Below are positions 1 to 10,731 of a stretch of 64,000 bases of DNA, in pieces (positions within the stretch are counted from its first letter, which is position 1; the number at the start of each line of letters is the position of its first letter). Location: contig NZ_CP031153.1 in NCBI RefSeq assembly GCF_003352465.1, forward strand, positions 3,524,987 to 3,588,986, read 5' to 3'. This DNA is from Kordia sp. SMS9 (GTDB lineage: Bacteria; Bacteroidota; Bacteroidia; Flavobacteriales; Flavobacteriaceae). The translations under genes were made by a program, and so were the position numbers. The notes under the pieces are model-generated. The model made no database searches, had not been told where the DNA came from, and saw only the letters and a program-made list of their open reading frames with translations.

Positions 1-1202
1 GGATTGAGGTCGTTTAGTTTGTCTATCAATACTTTTACCGAAGTAATACCTTCACTAGCGAGTGAAGTAATATCTTTTACAATTTTAAGTTTCTTTAGTT
101 CTTGCCCTAGTTCATAAGGTGAAGTTGTTTCACGAATTTGCCAAAGTTTCTTTTGTCGTAATATATAATCGTGATATTCTTCGTTGACACCTAATCTGCT
201 TTGTTGAATACCGCTTAGTCTTGGTAAAAAAGGATCGAGTGTTGTTTGCACCGTATTGAAAAACGTAGCTGCGGGCAAGCGATGTTCAACAATTACTGCT
301 TCTGGCGGAAAGGTTTCTCCAAATACATCCGAGGCATAGTCCGTAAGCAAACTCAACGCTTCTGCACCTTTTCCAATAGTTGCGGAGGTTCCTACTGGGC
401 AAAGATGATGTTTAGGAATGGCAAGTTTAAGTTTTAAGCGTCGTATCAAATTGGCAACATCCGTTCCTTGTGCGCCGTCATAGGTATGTAATTCGTCGAG
501 TATTAAGAAGCGAAGCAATGTAGGATTGTCAAAATTATGCGTCCATAGTTTGTTGTAATTGTGGCGCATCAATCCGTAATCGAGCATTTTAAAATTGGTC
601 AATAAAATATCGGGCGGATTGCTTACAATGGCGTCACGGTTTTCAATCACGTGTGTTTCGCCCATCGTATCTGGAAATTTCGCTTTTCCTTTCCCTTCTC
701 CAATAAACAAGCCTGCGGTTACCGAATTTTTCAATAACGGATCTTTGTAAATTGCTTCCGCCAAACGTTTGGCTTGGTCTGTTGCCAACGCGTTCATAGG
801 ATATAAGATGATGACTTTAATGCCGCGTTCTTGTTTATGTTTGTAACAATAGTCAAGAATAGGGTAGAGGAACGATTCTGTTTTTCCCGAACCTGTCCCT
901 GTGGTTAATAAGGTGGGTTGTGGTACATGTCCATTTTGCGTATGCAATCGTTTAAAAGCTTCAAACTGATGTTTGTACGGTGGAAAATTGGGTTGTATTT
1001 CTAGTGGAATCGTTTCATCACCTGTATGCGTTACAAACGGAAGTTTAAGCGATACGTACGGACCTTTAAAAATACCATCGGTTGGATGCTCAATAAAATC
1101 ATAAAAAGCATCCGAAACTTCTTTTTCCTTAAAGCTAAACGTAGCCTTTAGGTATTCTATGATCGATTGTTGTACTTCGTACGCCTGTTGTAATGGAAGC
1201 AT
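1..1202 (-). CDS. Large superfamily 2 helicase, Lhr/DUF1998 type, N-terminal part (truncated by window edge)
   Basis: About 400 residues are visible from an ATG at 1202-1200; the rest lies beyond base 1. It has Walker A GTGSGKT (102-108), a DELH Walker B box (236-239) followed by TYDGAQGTD, and motif III TSAT (272-275). This pattern, with an N-terminal segment ending in GIFKGPYVSLKLPF before the helicase core, is typical of very large DEAD/DEAH helicases found in DruE-, DrmA- or DpdJ-like defence genes. The nucleic-acid translocase role follows from the family; the exact subfamily cannot be settled without the C-terminal half. It starts 10 bp after the stop of the upstream GHKL-ATPase gene, so it is almost certainly the fourth gene of the same operon. 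Confidence 0.85.
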   Translation of the reverse strand, partial: MLPLQQAYEVQQSIIEYLKATFSFKEKEVSDAFYDFIEHPTDGIFKGPYVSLKLPFVTHTGDETIPLEIQPNFPPYKHQFEAFKRLHTQNGHVPQPTLLTTGTGSGKTESFLYPILDYCYKHKQERGIKVIILYPMNALATDQAKRLAEAIYKDPLLKNSVTAGLFIGEGKGKAKFPDTMGETHVIENRDAIVSNPPDILLTNFKMLDYGLMRHNYNKLWTHNFDNPTLLRFLILDELHTYDGAQGTDVANLIRRLKLKLAIPKHHLCPVGTSATIGKGAEALSLLTDYASDVFGETFPPEAVIVEHRLPAATFFNTVQTTLDPFLPRLSGIQQSRLGVNEEYHDYILRQKKLWQIRETTSPYELGQELKKLKIVKDITSLASEGITSVKVLIDKLNDLN

Positions 1203-1212
1203 GTGGTATGTG

Positions 1213-4200
1213 TTAGGATTCGGTTATTTCAAGGGAAACTATATAATCGTTTGGTGCAATGTTGAATTGTTGATTGTTTTCAAAAGAGGGTGTGTCTTTA
1301 AATAATTCATTCAAAATATGAATTTTTTCACCAATAACAAGCGCAATTTCGTACTGATTTCTATGTTCTTCTGCGAATTGCTTTTCATTACGACTTATGT
1401 AAAAGTGTTTCCCGTTAAAAGACTTCACTTCTAAATACCGTACGCTATCACTATCGTGTAGCGTATATTTGATATCATAGCCTTCTTCGTCAGACTTGTC
1501 AGACGTTGTAGAATTTCCCGAAACCCACTGCACACTTTTAACCGTAGAATCTTCCAATAGTGTATGATATACAAGGCTTTCAGCGTTTTTACCCACAATG
1601 GTTTTAGTCTTCTCAATTTTGCTATTATGAACGTTCCCTTTTTTGCCTTTACCGCCTTTAGAGATTTTTATTTTTTTTGCTTTTGTTTGGGCTCCAAAGA
1701 GTAAGGTGCCTGTTTCCTTTGTGTCGGGTGCAGTTTTTTCTTGCGCTGTTTCTTCTTTAGCTTTTGCAGTTTCTAAAACGGCACGAATGGTCGCTAGGTT
1801 TGTATCGTTTTCAAAGCGCAGTAAGCTCCTGTGTTTTGTACTGATAATATCGTTTTCATCAGTTTTAAATTCTTTTAATAGCTTTTGAAAAGCAGGTTGT
1901 ATATCAAGTACTCTTGTACTAGTTTCTAACAGCGAAAAGTTAAAAATATGTTGCACAGCCTCTTTTATAAGTTTCTTATAATCAATATGTAAGATAAACT
2001 TCTGTGAGTCTAAAAAAGTTGTAATGTATGTGTGTGTGGCAAAAGCACTGTATATATTTTGTTTTTCAATTAACTTGCTTTGTAAGGATAGATGTTTATC
2101 TAAATAGTTCCACAAGCTACAGTCAAAGTATTCTTTTAAATTGTGGAGCACGAGTTCAAATTGTTGGAGATGATAAGCTAATACTCCATTTGACGTATGT
2201 GTAAGAAGGTTTTGCAAAGAAATTGTAGAAAACTTGCTAATGTCTGCTAAGAAAGCAATACTTTCCGTTGTTTTGAAGTCTATAAAATCTACATTTTTGT
2301 AACTACTTGGTAATTTATATTGAAATACTGTTAGCAAACTATTTTCAAGTGCTGTAGTATGGTATATGCTTTTTGGAAATTCTTTTCCTTGCAATTCATA
2401 AAAACAGTGCCAAAACTTGGTTTCTTCTTGCGACAAGCCCAAAAGTGATACGGCTTTTTTATGATAGTCTTCCAATTGTTTTATCCGTAGGGTATACTTT
2501 GTGTCAGCGAGGTTGTTGTGGTCTTTAAAAATAGTTCGGAACGAATCTTTTTGATCATTTACTTTAAAAGCCATGCACATTATTTCTGCAAATGCTTCGC
2601 ATATATTTGGTGTTTCCTTGAGTGTTGGTAAGGTGGTTTTTTCGCCAATACATAAATAGTACGTAGCAGTGCCTTTTTTTTGTAAAAACTCACCTTCTAG
2701 TAATGTTTCTGTAGATTCTCCTTTAATAAGATATTGAAGCTTTTCAACCAAAACAATGTGTACCTTTTTTAAATCACTGGCTTGGTTTTGATGCTCTTTA
2801 TCGGCAACTTTTTGCAAACGATACGTCAATATATACGGCTTTATTTTTGCAAACCAATCGGAGAATTTTGGGGAAACCTCCACGGGAACCATGGAAGCTT
2901 CATCAATAGCAATGTCAATATCTTTGAAGGTTTTTACACCAAAAAAATCAGCTATTTGCACTTCGCCGCTTCGTTTTGGGAAATCGAAAATCCAAAACTT
3001 CGCGACTATCTTAGACGGCAATGTAGCATTGTCACTGTAATATACTTGTTGATTTTCTATGTATTTCGTATAATTATCTTTTTTTGCCAAGACCTCCATA
3101 TTTGTATGGTATGGAGCGTGGACAATGTCCTTATGCTTTTTAAAATAATCGAAGGTTTGTTGGTATATTTTCCGAGCTGTTCTGTGTGGGATGTTTAATT
3201 CTTTAAACTTTTTAAGAATGTTGTTGTATACAACGCTTGCTGGCAAATCATCAAAGCGTTGCGAGATCTTTAATTGATGTAAAATATCTTTAATTTTACT
3301 TTCATCTATTTGAAGTGCCGTAAAAAGGGAATGATCGTAGTTAAAATGAGTCAGGCCAAACTCTGCTGCATGTTCAAAATCTTCTACAATTTGTATGTGT
3401 TGCTTTTTTAAATACAGTGTGTCTAGCTGAAAAAAGATATATGAAGGTTTAGTGTACACAACAAATTCTCTAGTGCTAAATGCATACTTAAATTCATGTT
3501 TGATATTGTTGAAATTTAAAGCAGCATACAATCGATCATCTATGGCAATCCATGCCACCAAGGTTTCCAAGCTAAATGTTGGTGTATGGACGAATCTTTC
3601 CACATTTGCAATCGCATCGCCTTTGTATTGTTTTCGTACTTTTCTATCTTCTAGTTGAATATAATCAAATACATACTCAATGTAATCGTCAGACTCATTC
3701 AAATATAATTCGTTGCTAACAGGAACAAACCTTGGCAATTGATGTACACCCAACCAAAGAAAAAAGGTAGACAAATCTTCGTCTCCATGAATGGGCAATT
3801 GCCAAAAGTCGTTTCCTGCTACATAATCAGTGTCGGTAAAAATGTTTTCAAAAAGAATGGCGGTGTTTTTCCCTAGTACATAATCTGCACCCAACAACAA
3901 GTCGCTTGCTTTTTCTATGTATTCACCTGTACTATTCAGTAAGGGAATATCAAACGATAGCGAACCTTTACGATCGGTATTGCCTTTAAAAATACTGAAA
4001 AGCGTATACACCATTTGTTGTGTTAGTGCCCCTCGTTCTTGTGGCAACACTTCCTTTATTTGCTTTCGAAAGATGCTCACAATATTCTGCGCTAGGTCAT
4101 TCACATCGTTTGATCCGATATTGACAATTGCATTGACAAGCCTTTTTAACGCTCGTGTTTTACTTTCGTCCTTATCTTTTCTTTCGTCCTCAATTTCTAC

Positions 4201-5826
4201 CGCAAGGGTACGATACAAATTTTGCAATAAAGCGTTGGACATAAACGCTATGGAAATTCCATCCATATCATAGTTGGCAACCTCTTTTTCATTCAGCATA
4301 AACGCTTGCTTCTCACTAGAAATCACCGCTTCATGAATATCAACTAAAAGCGGATAATGCATACCAGCACTTTGGTGTGTTTTAAAATAATCGTTCGTAG
4401 CAACATACTTTATAAAGGCTGCGCGTAACGCAATGGTAAAGCGTTCCTCAGTATTGAGTTTTTCAATGATATCACCAAAAGTTGCAGCGTCGTAATACTG
4501 TCTTGTATACATTTGCTGATCTTCCAATGGCAGTAACAATTTTGGGAAATACGATTGTAAGTTATTCGCTAAAACCCACTCGGAAAATGCATTGCCATAG
4601 TATTTCGCTGTTTGTTTGGTTGTATACGTTTCATCCACACATGGATAAATAGGCAAGCTATTTTGCAACTCTGTTATGATATCATAAAAACCATCCAATA
4701 ACTTCGCATTGCTGTGATGCACTCGCGTCAATATACGATACGCATGCCAACAAACAGGTTGTGTGGTAAGTTGTGTGGTGGCAATTTTCCCCAATTGTGC
4801 GGCAATCTGTTGTAGTATGAAACGATTGGCTTCCGAATTGTTCAATTCCTTTCGCGAAGCATTCAGTTCAAAAGTTGCATGAATAATACATGGTAATTGT
4901 ATCGGGACTTCCGTAGGAAAGTAGGTAAAGAAACAAGTGTCGCTATCTTTTAGTCCATCTTGCCATGCGATTTTAAAGCTATATTTAGAAGCATCTTTTG
5001 CGTATGTTAACTCTTCAGAATCATAGATGTTCCATACAATTTCGTTAACAATAGTATTGGATACTGTTTTGTACACCATCACTTCATGTGCTTGGATGTC
5101 AACGAGTTTTTCAAGAACGACATCTAAGGTTTCCGTGCCGCGGATTTCAATTTTTTGGGTATGATTTAAAAACAGCAGGGTTTCTTCCGAAATGGTAGCG
5201 AGTTGCGCCAAAATATCCGCTTCTTTGTCTGGCACATAATTTAAAACAATTTCCGTTTCCCAACCTTTGGCAGCTTTTCGGTCTGTATTACATTCAGGAA
5301 TTGCCAAGATGGCAAACGGAATTTCACCAGATTGTACCTTTGGATTTTTTTCGGCAAGTATAGCCAAATCCGTAAGCTCGCAAAGTTCATGATATTGTGT
5401 TTCCGCATGCGCAGGAGAAAAACGCAACGCAATTTCTTGGGTACGTACTTCTACCGAAGTTACCCAATTTAAGATAGCGCGAAAGCCCAAGCCTTTGTTT
5501 CCTATAAACCCTTTGGGATCTTTGCCGCTATAATTGGCAAGCATCAACGATTCCAACCCTTCCAAAGAAAACGGCGTACCTGTGTTGGCAATGGTGAGTT
5601 GTTGTTGTGCGGTATCAAGCGTTATGCAAATACGATCTGTTTGGGCGTCGTCTGCATTTTGCAGCAGTTCCAACAACTGTCGCCCGTTGTAGTCTGCGGT
5701 ATATTGTTTTTCAGAAGTATAATCTGCGATGACGCGCTTTGGACTTTTTTGGTATACATCAATGGCGTTCGCTATCAATTGATCAACAGCTGGTTTGTCA
5801 ATAAGTACGGTATCGGTTTCTTGCAT
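1213..5826 (-). CDS. GHKL (sacsin/Hsp90-like) ATPase fused to a C-terminal DUF3883 PD-(D/E)XK-like nuclease domain
   Basis: 1537 residues. The N-terminus carries a clear Bergerat ATP-binding fold: N-box ELLQNADDA (53-61), IANTGTPF (79-86) and the glycine lid GNKGLGFRAIL (109-119), as in sacsin-type ATPases. A long alpha-rich middle of about 1200 residues has no motif I recognise. A lysine-rich linker (around 1395-1415) leads to a DUF3883-like end with D1451 and E1466-V-K1468, spaced like the catalytic D-x14-ExK of PD-(D/E)XK nucleases, followed by FYIS and NE. The reading that ATP-driven shape change controls a nuclease is inference. The gene lies 30 bp downstream of the methyltransferase and 10 bp upstream of the large helicase, which supports a shared defence role. 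The cytoplasm is the expected location, as there is no signal peptide. Confidence 0.85.
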   Translation of the reverse strand: MQETDTVLIDKPAVDQLIANAIDVYQKSPKRVIADYTSEKQYTADYNGRQLLELLQNADDAQTDRICITLDTAQQQLTIANTGTPFSLEGLESLMLANYSGKDPKGFIGNKGLGFRAILNWVTSVEVRTQEIALRFSPAHAETQYHELCELTDLAILAEKNPKVQSGEIPFAILAIPECNTDRKAAKGWETEIVLNYVPDKEADILAQLATISEETLLFLNHTQKIEIRGTETLDVVLEKLVDIQAHEVMVYKTVSNTIVNEIVWNIYDSEELTYAKDASKYSFKIAWQDGLKDSDTCFFTYFPTEVPIQLPCIIHATFELNASRKELNNSEANRFILQQIAAQLGKIATTQLTTQPVCWHAYRILTRVHHSNAKLLDGFYDIITELQNSLPIYPCVDETYTTKQTAKYYGNAFSEWVLANNLQSYFPKLLLPLEDQQMYTRQYYDAATFGDIIEKLNTEERFTIALRAAFIKYVATNDYFKTHQSAGMHYPLLVDIHEAVISSEKQAFMLNEKEVANYDMDGISIAFMSNALLQNLYRTLAVEIEDERKDKDESKTRALKRLVNAIVNIGSNDVNDLAQNIVSIFRKQIKEVLPQERGALTQQMVYTLFSIFKGNTDRKGSLSFDIPLLNSTGEYIEKASDLLLGADYVLGKNTAILFENIFTDTDYVAGNDFWQLPIHGDEDLSTFFLWLGVHQLPRFVPVSNELYLNESDDYIEYVFDYIQLEDRKVRKQYKGDAIANVERFVHTPTFSLETLVAWIAIDDRLYAALNFNNIKHEFKYAFSTREFVVYTKPSYIFFQLDTLYLKKQHIQIVEDFEHAAEFGLTHFNYDHSLFTALQIDESKIKDILHQLKISQRFDDLPASVVYNNILKKFKELNIPHRTARKIYQQTFDYFKKHKDIVHAPYHTNMEVLAKKDNYTKYIENQQVYYSDNATLPSKIVAKFWIFDFPKRSGEVQIADFFGVKTFKDIDIAIDEASMVPVEVSPKFSDWFAKIKPYILTYRLQKVADKEHQNQASDLKKVHIVLVEKLQYLIKGESTETLLEGEFLQKKGTATYYLCIGEKTTLPTLKETPNICEAFAEIMCMAFKVNDQKDSFRTIFKDHNNLADTKYTLRIKQLEDYHKKAVSLLGLSQEETKFWHCFYELQGKEFPKSIYHTTALENSLLTVFQYKLPSSYKNVDFIDFKTTESIAFLADISKFSTISLQNLLTHTSNGVLAYHLQQFELVLHNLKEYFDCSLWNYLDKHLSLQSKLIEKQNIYSAFATHTYITTFLDSQKFILHIDYKKLIKEAVQHIFNFSLLETSTRVLDIQPAFQKLLKEFKTDENDIISTKHRSLLRFENDTNLATIRAVLETAKAKEETAQEKTAPDTKETGTLLFGAQTKAKKIKISKGGKGKKGNVHNSKIEKTKTIVGKNAESLVYHTLLEDSTVKSVQWVSGNSTTSDKSDEEGYDIKYTLHDSDSVRYLEVKSFNGKHFYISRNEKQFAEEHRNQYEIALVIGEKIHILNELFKDTPSFENNQQFNIAPNDYIVSLEITES

Positions 5827-5856
5827 GTTTGGTAGGCTTGGTTACTATCATAAAAA

Positions 5857-8800
5857 TTACTCCGTTTTATTTTCAAACACCTTTTCAAAATGCGCCCATG
5901 CCGTTTTATAATCGGCCACACGATCACATTTGTCAAAAGGAGCGTGGTAGGTGATTACTTTTCCTTGGTACAGTTCACTCTTTTCAATGGTATGTTTGTA
6001 GGTTTCGCCCGCTTTTAGGTCTTTAATGGTATCCCAAACGGGACGATCTACACCAACGCCTGTCAATCCTTTAGAGCAGGTAAACACAATGTTTCCAGTA
6101 GTATCATACCACGTATCGTCTTCGTTTTGTTGCAATACCGGAAACTGTACATTGTATATCAATATCAATTCTTCTAAGGTTAAACCGAGTGCCATGGCAG
6201 TAATAACGTCAATTTCTACCAGTGCTTGTCGGCGTTCAAACCAATTGCGCAGTGGTGTTTCCCATTGCCATGTTTTGGTTAAAGTACCAAAGGGTTTTAA
6301 ACGCGCGTCAGTTTTGCTCCATGCATCTTGGGTAAAAGCTTCCTTAAAGTTGCGCTCCCAAAGTGGTGCATAATAGGTGTTGAGACAATTGAGTTGAAGA
6401 GTTCTGTTAAAAAGTTGATTTATGAACCGTTCTTCAACTCCTAAAGGTAAAGCAGTAACTCTGCTATCCGTTAAATTAGAAGCACCAATAGTTTTGATAA
6501 AAAAGTCCAATACTAATGAAGAACCAATACCTGTTAATTCAATTAGTTTACTTTCTTCTTTAAAGGTAACACTGATCAAACCATATACATGTGAAGTATT
6601 AGGAGGTAAAATAGCACCTGTTAGTGTACTCTCACCAGCCAGACTTAACATTTTTCGAAAACCAACTTTATAATAATCCAACCAATCATCATAAACGGGA
6701 TTACCCAACTCATCTTTTCTAATTTCAAAACCTTTACTCACGGTTGCATATTCTTTTCCTTCATGCATTGGGACATAATTAGTACGAGCTATAAAATGTT
6801 CTTTTACAGATGAATGATCTAAAATATCATAATGCCCTTTTTCAGTACAGATGCTTCTAGGAGTTTTATACATTGGATTGGAAGTGAAAATATGAGGACC
6901 ACTATATATCATTTCATAGTTTTCAACAGTAGGAAATTTTGTTTGGCGTTCAATATAACCATCATTTACATCATTGGTTTCATGCCAACCTTCACTAATT
7001 TTAGTATCAAAGTCATTAACAGTAGAGGGAAATTGTCCTAATTTATCTAACACGTTCATAATTTCTTTGGTATGTATGCTGACCAATTTGGCAGTTTCCC
7101 ATGCATCCGAATTTTCAAAAGTATTGGCTATAATTCGTAACTCTTTTTCAGTAAAATGTACAATACGAGAACGATGTGGTTTTATATTCCATACAAAAGA
7201 ATCAGAAGAATAGTCTTTTAGCTTCATTCCTCCAGATAATCCTAATCCGTCATGTATAAAACAACCATCAATTGTAACAGCTTGAAAAAGATTATTAATC
7301 GATTTAAAACTTATATCAGATTTTGTGCCTGCATAAATATTAGTTCCATACTTTTCTCTGTGTGCAACTTCAGTAAAAAGATTAAAGGCATTTTGAAACT
7401 GAAAATGATACAATAATCGTGGATAAACTTCTTTTCGCAAAGGTTGTCCTTTCGGATCGTCATAAATACTTTCAGGATGAATTAAACCTAAAAACCCTTT
7501 CTTAGAAATCCAATGAAAACCATTTTCTAAAATACACTTGTACAAGTTGGTTTGCTGTCCTTTGAGTAATGGATAGTTTTGAAAGGCATTCATAAATACC
7601 GCAGAAGCTTCTGTTTGTATGTATTCATGAAAGTAAGCTTCTTTTTGTGTGCTTTCTTGTAAAAAACTTTCTTGCAGTTTGCGTACTTGTGGCGCAGAGG
7701 TTTTTCGAATTGCCAGTTCTGGAAACACTTCACTCATCAAGCCTTTTTCTTCAAAGGTCAACTTTAACCAAGGTGGGTTTCCAACAGCAATATCAAAACC
7801 GCTACGTTCTATAAATACTTCTATAAACTCTAATTGGTAGTGAAAAAAGCTATTTTCTGTAGCAAGTCTGTTTACAATCTCACTCCGCTTATTCGTAAAC
7901 AACGAACTTGGTTCTGCTTGTACCGCTGCGGTCAGTTTTTTTAAGGCACTTATTTTATCGGTTCGGTACGCTCTTAGCTTTTGCTGTGTCGGTTCTGCAG
8001 CAAACAAGTCAAACTGCTCTGTACTTGTGGTATCCACCTTAGCGGTGCTTTTCTGGGCATCATTTTCATTGGTGTCTGCAAGCAAGTCCATATCAATGTT
8101 AATAATCTTTTCTATATCATCATACCATTGTTGTCGTGTAGGCAGTTCTTTGGCTTCGCGCACATCCCAAAACCACAAGGCGCACCAATAGTCCATAATC
8201 AACTTTAATTTGTAATACGGCGCATTGGTGTCGTTTCGTTTGTTGGCCAAGTTTTCCTTTTCCGCATAATTTTGTATCGCCGTTTGTTTGGACGCTTCCA
8301 ATCCATACACATTGGTAATAGAAATGGTTTGCGCATTTATTTTTGCTTGAAAGGTATAATGCTCGTCCAACAAGACATCTACAGCACGGGCTAGTTTTTG
8401 CAAGCGTTGGTATTCACTACCGTTAATTGGTTTGCAAAACTCCGTACGCCAAGCACTGACCGCTTTGGCTTCGTTTTCAAACTCTTTCTTCAACAGTTTA
8501 ATGCCCGCTGACGGCACCATGTTTTTATCGGGCAACAAAAAGTGATATATTTCATCATCTTTTCGTTTGATGCCTTTTTCGCCAAATTTTATATGCGTAG
8601 GTGCGTGGTTCCACCATTCCTTTTTAATGGGTTTGTTGCGCTGTGCTTGTGTTCCCGTTTTCGGAAACTCTATATCAATCTCTTTCTTTTTATATATTTT
8701 TAACCAAGCACCAACTACGGCATTTCCAACTCCCAAACGATAGCCAAAAAACGGGGTTTCCATGTCTTTATGAATCACGTTGAGCCACAAAGAAAGTTTC

Positions 8801-10728
8801 CCCAATTCAATAGCAGTTGGGTTTAAATCGACGCCATAGGTATTGTTGGTGGCAATGTACGCTTTCACTTTTTGTAATTCTTCTCGGAAACGTTCGGGAG
8901 CAATTTTTTTGTTGGTTTCCTTTTGTCGGTACAACAAGTATGCTTCCGCCAGTTGGTTGATGAGCTCGTTGTGAAACGCGGCAGCACCCATGGCAGGTTC
9001 TAAGAGTTTCAATTCGAGCAATTCAGAAGCTTTCATATCGCCTTTGGCAACCTTTTCCAAGATGGACTTTAGCGTATATTTTACCGTACATTGCGTCAAC
9101 ACTTCGGGCGTATAATACGATGCCGATTTTTCGCGATCTCTACCACTCAAACGGTATACAAACTGTCCTTTCGGGATGATCACTTCGTGCCCTTCTGCAT
9201 CTTTTAAAATTTCATCAGTATCAAAATCATCTCTGCGCTTCCGCGGAACTAACAAAGTGCCTTTTTGTGGTTTCTTTTTAGGATGTACTTCAATATAATC
9301 TTGTTCTGCATAAAACCCACGAAACGCCAGCAAACTTTCATAGACACTTCCCAATTGGTTGATGCCCAAGTTGGCATACGAAATACGCCCACGGTTTTTT
9401 CCTTTTATTTCTTTAGATAGCGAAAGTCTGCAAATAACATCTTGCCAAACAAAGTTTCGAAATTGTACGCCTTGCAATTGTTGCAGTTTGCGATCGTCAA
9501 ACAAGGGCGAATCTATATGACGAATGCGAAAACTTTTGTTGCTTCCGTTTTCGTTTTCACGATAGCCTGCGCCCATTAAGGTAAACAGTTGCTGTAATGA
9601 GTGATGAAAAAAGTATCCGTTGCGGCTGTGATCGGTAATGAGTTGTGTTTGTTCCAAATCGCGCAGCATTTCCAGCGAATAGCCTTTTTGGTATACGCTG
9701 TCTGTAATGGGCAAGATGTCCAAATCTGCCCTAGATTCTGCATAAAACACAAACAACAAGCGATACACCAAGCTTAAACAATCGTCTTTTACCTGCGCTT
9801 CAAAACGGTCGTCTGTTTCGTCAAATTCTTCATGGCGAATGGTTTTTCGGTAATACAAGGCTTCATTTGCCAAAGCTTCTACAGCGTGAATGATGCCTTC
9901 TTTTAGATCTTTTGTAACCTCATACGCACTTTTATGACTGTCTTCTTCCAGTTGGTCCATCAAAACCATATCACTTTCTGGCGCGAGCATTTCTTTTGAA
10001 AATAGCAAATAAAATAACGAATGGTAGTTGCGATTGATGGTTGCTTCCGAAAAGAATTCTTCCAAATCAATATACAAATACGAGCCACGAAACCACTTTT
10101 CAACATCAATTAAAAACAATACATTTCCTGCTAATAATAAAATATACGCCGGACGTTCGCTTTGGTCTAATAAGCAGAGTTGCGAAATGGCTTTGTTGAC
10201 AATTACGGGTGATATTTTTAATGTATCTGGCACGGTAAAAATACGACTCCATTGCTTTCGGTGGTAGCGTTGTTCTTTGGTTTGCAGTTCCGTTTCGTCA
10301 ATATTGTAGCGTTGTTCAAACAAGCCATCGGGTTCTTCGTCACCTTCTTTAATGAGTGGCTGCATTTCCATAATCATCAAATGCAATGTGTCTCCGCGAT
10401 ACAGTTTGTGGCGTACAGGCAATACTTCGGTTTCACTAAAATGAAACGGTTCGTTGTATTGGTGTTGGTTGCCATTGTAGCCCAGCGCGTTGAGCAGTTG
10501 GGTATGAAACTGATGTGTTTCGTAGATTTTATCTTTGGTACGAATGCGTCCTTCTGTAATGGATTGTTTGAACTTGTAATATTTGGAGCGTAACGGCGTA
10601 ATGCGTTTTTGCAATTCTTTTTGATCGTCGCTGCTATATCCAGATTTGGCATGTACTTTTTTTACGAAATCCTCATCAAAGTAATTCGTAGCAAAAAAGT
10701 CGCCTATGTTGTTGATAAACTTTATCAT
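5857..10728 (-). CDS. Eco57I-like N6-adenine DNA methyltransferase, very large (DrmMI/PglX-like)
   Basis: 1623 residues. SAM-binding motif I appears as LEPAMGAAAFHNE (about 576-588) and catalytic motif IV as NPPW (984-987), the order found in Eco57I-type and BREX/DISARM gamma adenine methyltransferases. Motif I is unusual, with AAAF in place of the common GSGxF. The roughly 390 residues between the two motifs are an insertion longer than in simple methyltransferases. The C-terminal third (about 1150-1550) probably recognises DNA. No separate restriction motif was found in the N-terminal 550 residues, so it may only mark self DNA. It lies 3 bp downstream of the SNF2 helicase stop and 30 bp upstream of the GHKL-nuclease gene. 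The methylation role is well supported by family; its place in a DISARM-like system is inferred from the neighbours. Confidence 0.88.
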   Translation of the reverse strand: MIKFINNIGDFFATNYFDEDFVKKVHAKSGYSSDDQKELQKRITPLRSKYYKFKQSITEGRIRTKDKIYETHQFHTQLLNALGYNGNQHQYNEPFHFSETEVLPVRHKLYRGDTLHLMIMEMQPLIKEGDEEPDGLFEQRYNIDETELQTKEQRYHRKQWSRIFTVPDTLKISPVIVNKAISQLCLLDQSERPAYILLLAGNVLFLIDVEKWFRGSYLYIDLEEFFSEATINRNYHSLFYLLFSKEMLAPESDMVLMDQLEEDSHKSAYEVTKDLKEGIIHAVEALANEALYYRKTIRHEEFDETDDRFEAQVKDDCLSLVYRLLFVFYAESRADLDILPITDSVYQKGYSLEMLRDLEQTQLITDHSRNGYFFHHSLQQLFTLMGAGYRENENGSNKSFRIRHIDSPLFDDRKLQQLQGVQFRNFVWQDVICRLSLSKEIKGKNRGRISYANLGINQLGSVYESLLAFRGFYAEQDYIEVHPKKKPQKGTLLVPRKRRDDFDTDEILKDAEGHEVIIPKGQFVYRLSGRDREKSASYYTPEVLTQCTVKYTLKSILEKVAKGDMKASELLELKLLEPAMGAAAFHNELINQLAEAYLLYRQKETNKKIAPERFREELQKVKAYIATNNTYGVDLNPTAIELGKLSLWLNVIHKDMETPFFGYRLGVGNAVVGAWLKIYKKKEIDIEFPKTGTQAQRNKPIKKEWWNHAPTHIKFGEKGIKRKDDEIYHFLLPDKNMVPSAGIKLLKKEFENEAKAVSAWRTEFCKPINGSEYQRLQKLARAVDVLLDEHYTFQAKINAQTISITNVYGLEASKQTAIQNYAEKENLANKRNDTNAPYYKLKLIMDYWCALWFWDVREAKELPTRQQWYDDIEKIINIDMDLLADTNENDAQKSTAKVDTTSTEQFDLFAAEPTQQKLRAYRTDKISALKKLTAAVQAEPSSLFTNKRSEIVNRLATENSFFHYQLEFIEVFIERSGFDIAVGNPPWLKLTFEEKGLMSEVFPELAIRKTSAPQVRKLQESFLQESTQKEAYFHEYIQTEASAVFMNAFQNYPLLKGQQTNLYKCILENGFHWISKKGFLGLIHPESIYDDPKGQPLRKEVYPRLLYHFQFQNAFNLFTEVAHREKYGTNIYAGTKSDISFKSINNLFQAVTIDGCFIHDGLGLSGGMKLKDYSSDSFVWNIKPHRSRIVHFTEKELRIIANTFENSDAWETAKLVSIHTKEIMNVLDKLGQFPSTVNDFDTKISEGWHETNDVNDGYIERQTKFPTVENYEMIYSGPHIFTSNPMYKTPRSICTEKGHYDILDHSSVKEHFIARTNYVPMHEGKEYATVSKGFEIRKDELGNPVYDDWLDYYKVGFRKMLSLAGESTLTGAILPPNTSHVYGLISVTFKEESKLIELTGIGSSLVLDFFIKTIGASNLTDSRVTALPLGVEERFINQLFNRTLQLNCLNTYYAPLWERNFKEAFTQDAWSKTDARLKPFGTLTKTWQWETPLRNWFERRQALVEIDVITAMALGLTLEELILIYNVQFPVLQQNEDDTWYDTTGNIVFTCSKGLTGVGVDRPVWDTIKDLKAGETYKHTIEKSELYQGKVITYHAPFDKCDRVADYKTAWAHFEKVFENKTE

Positions 10729-10731
10729 ATA

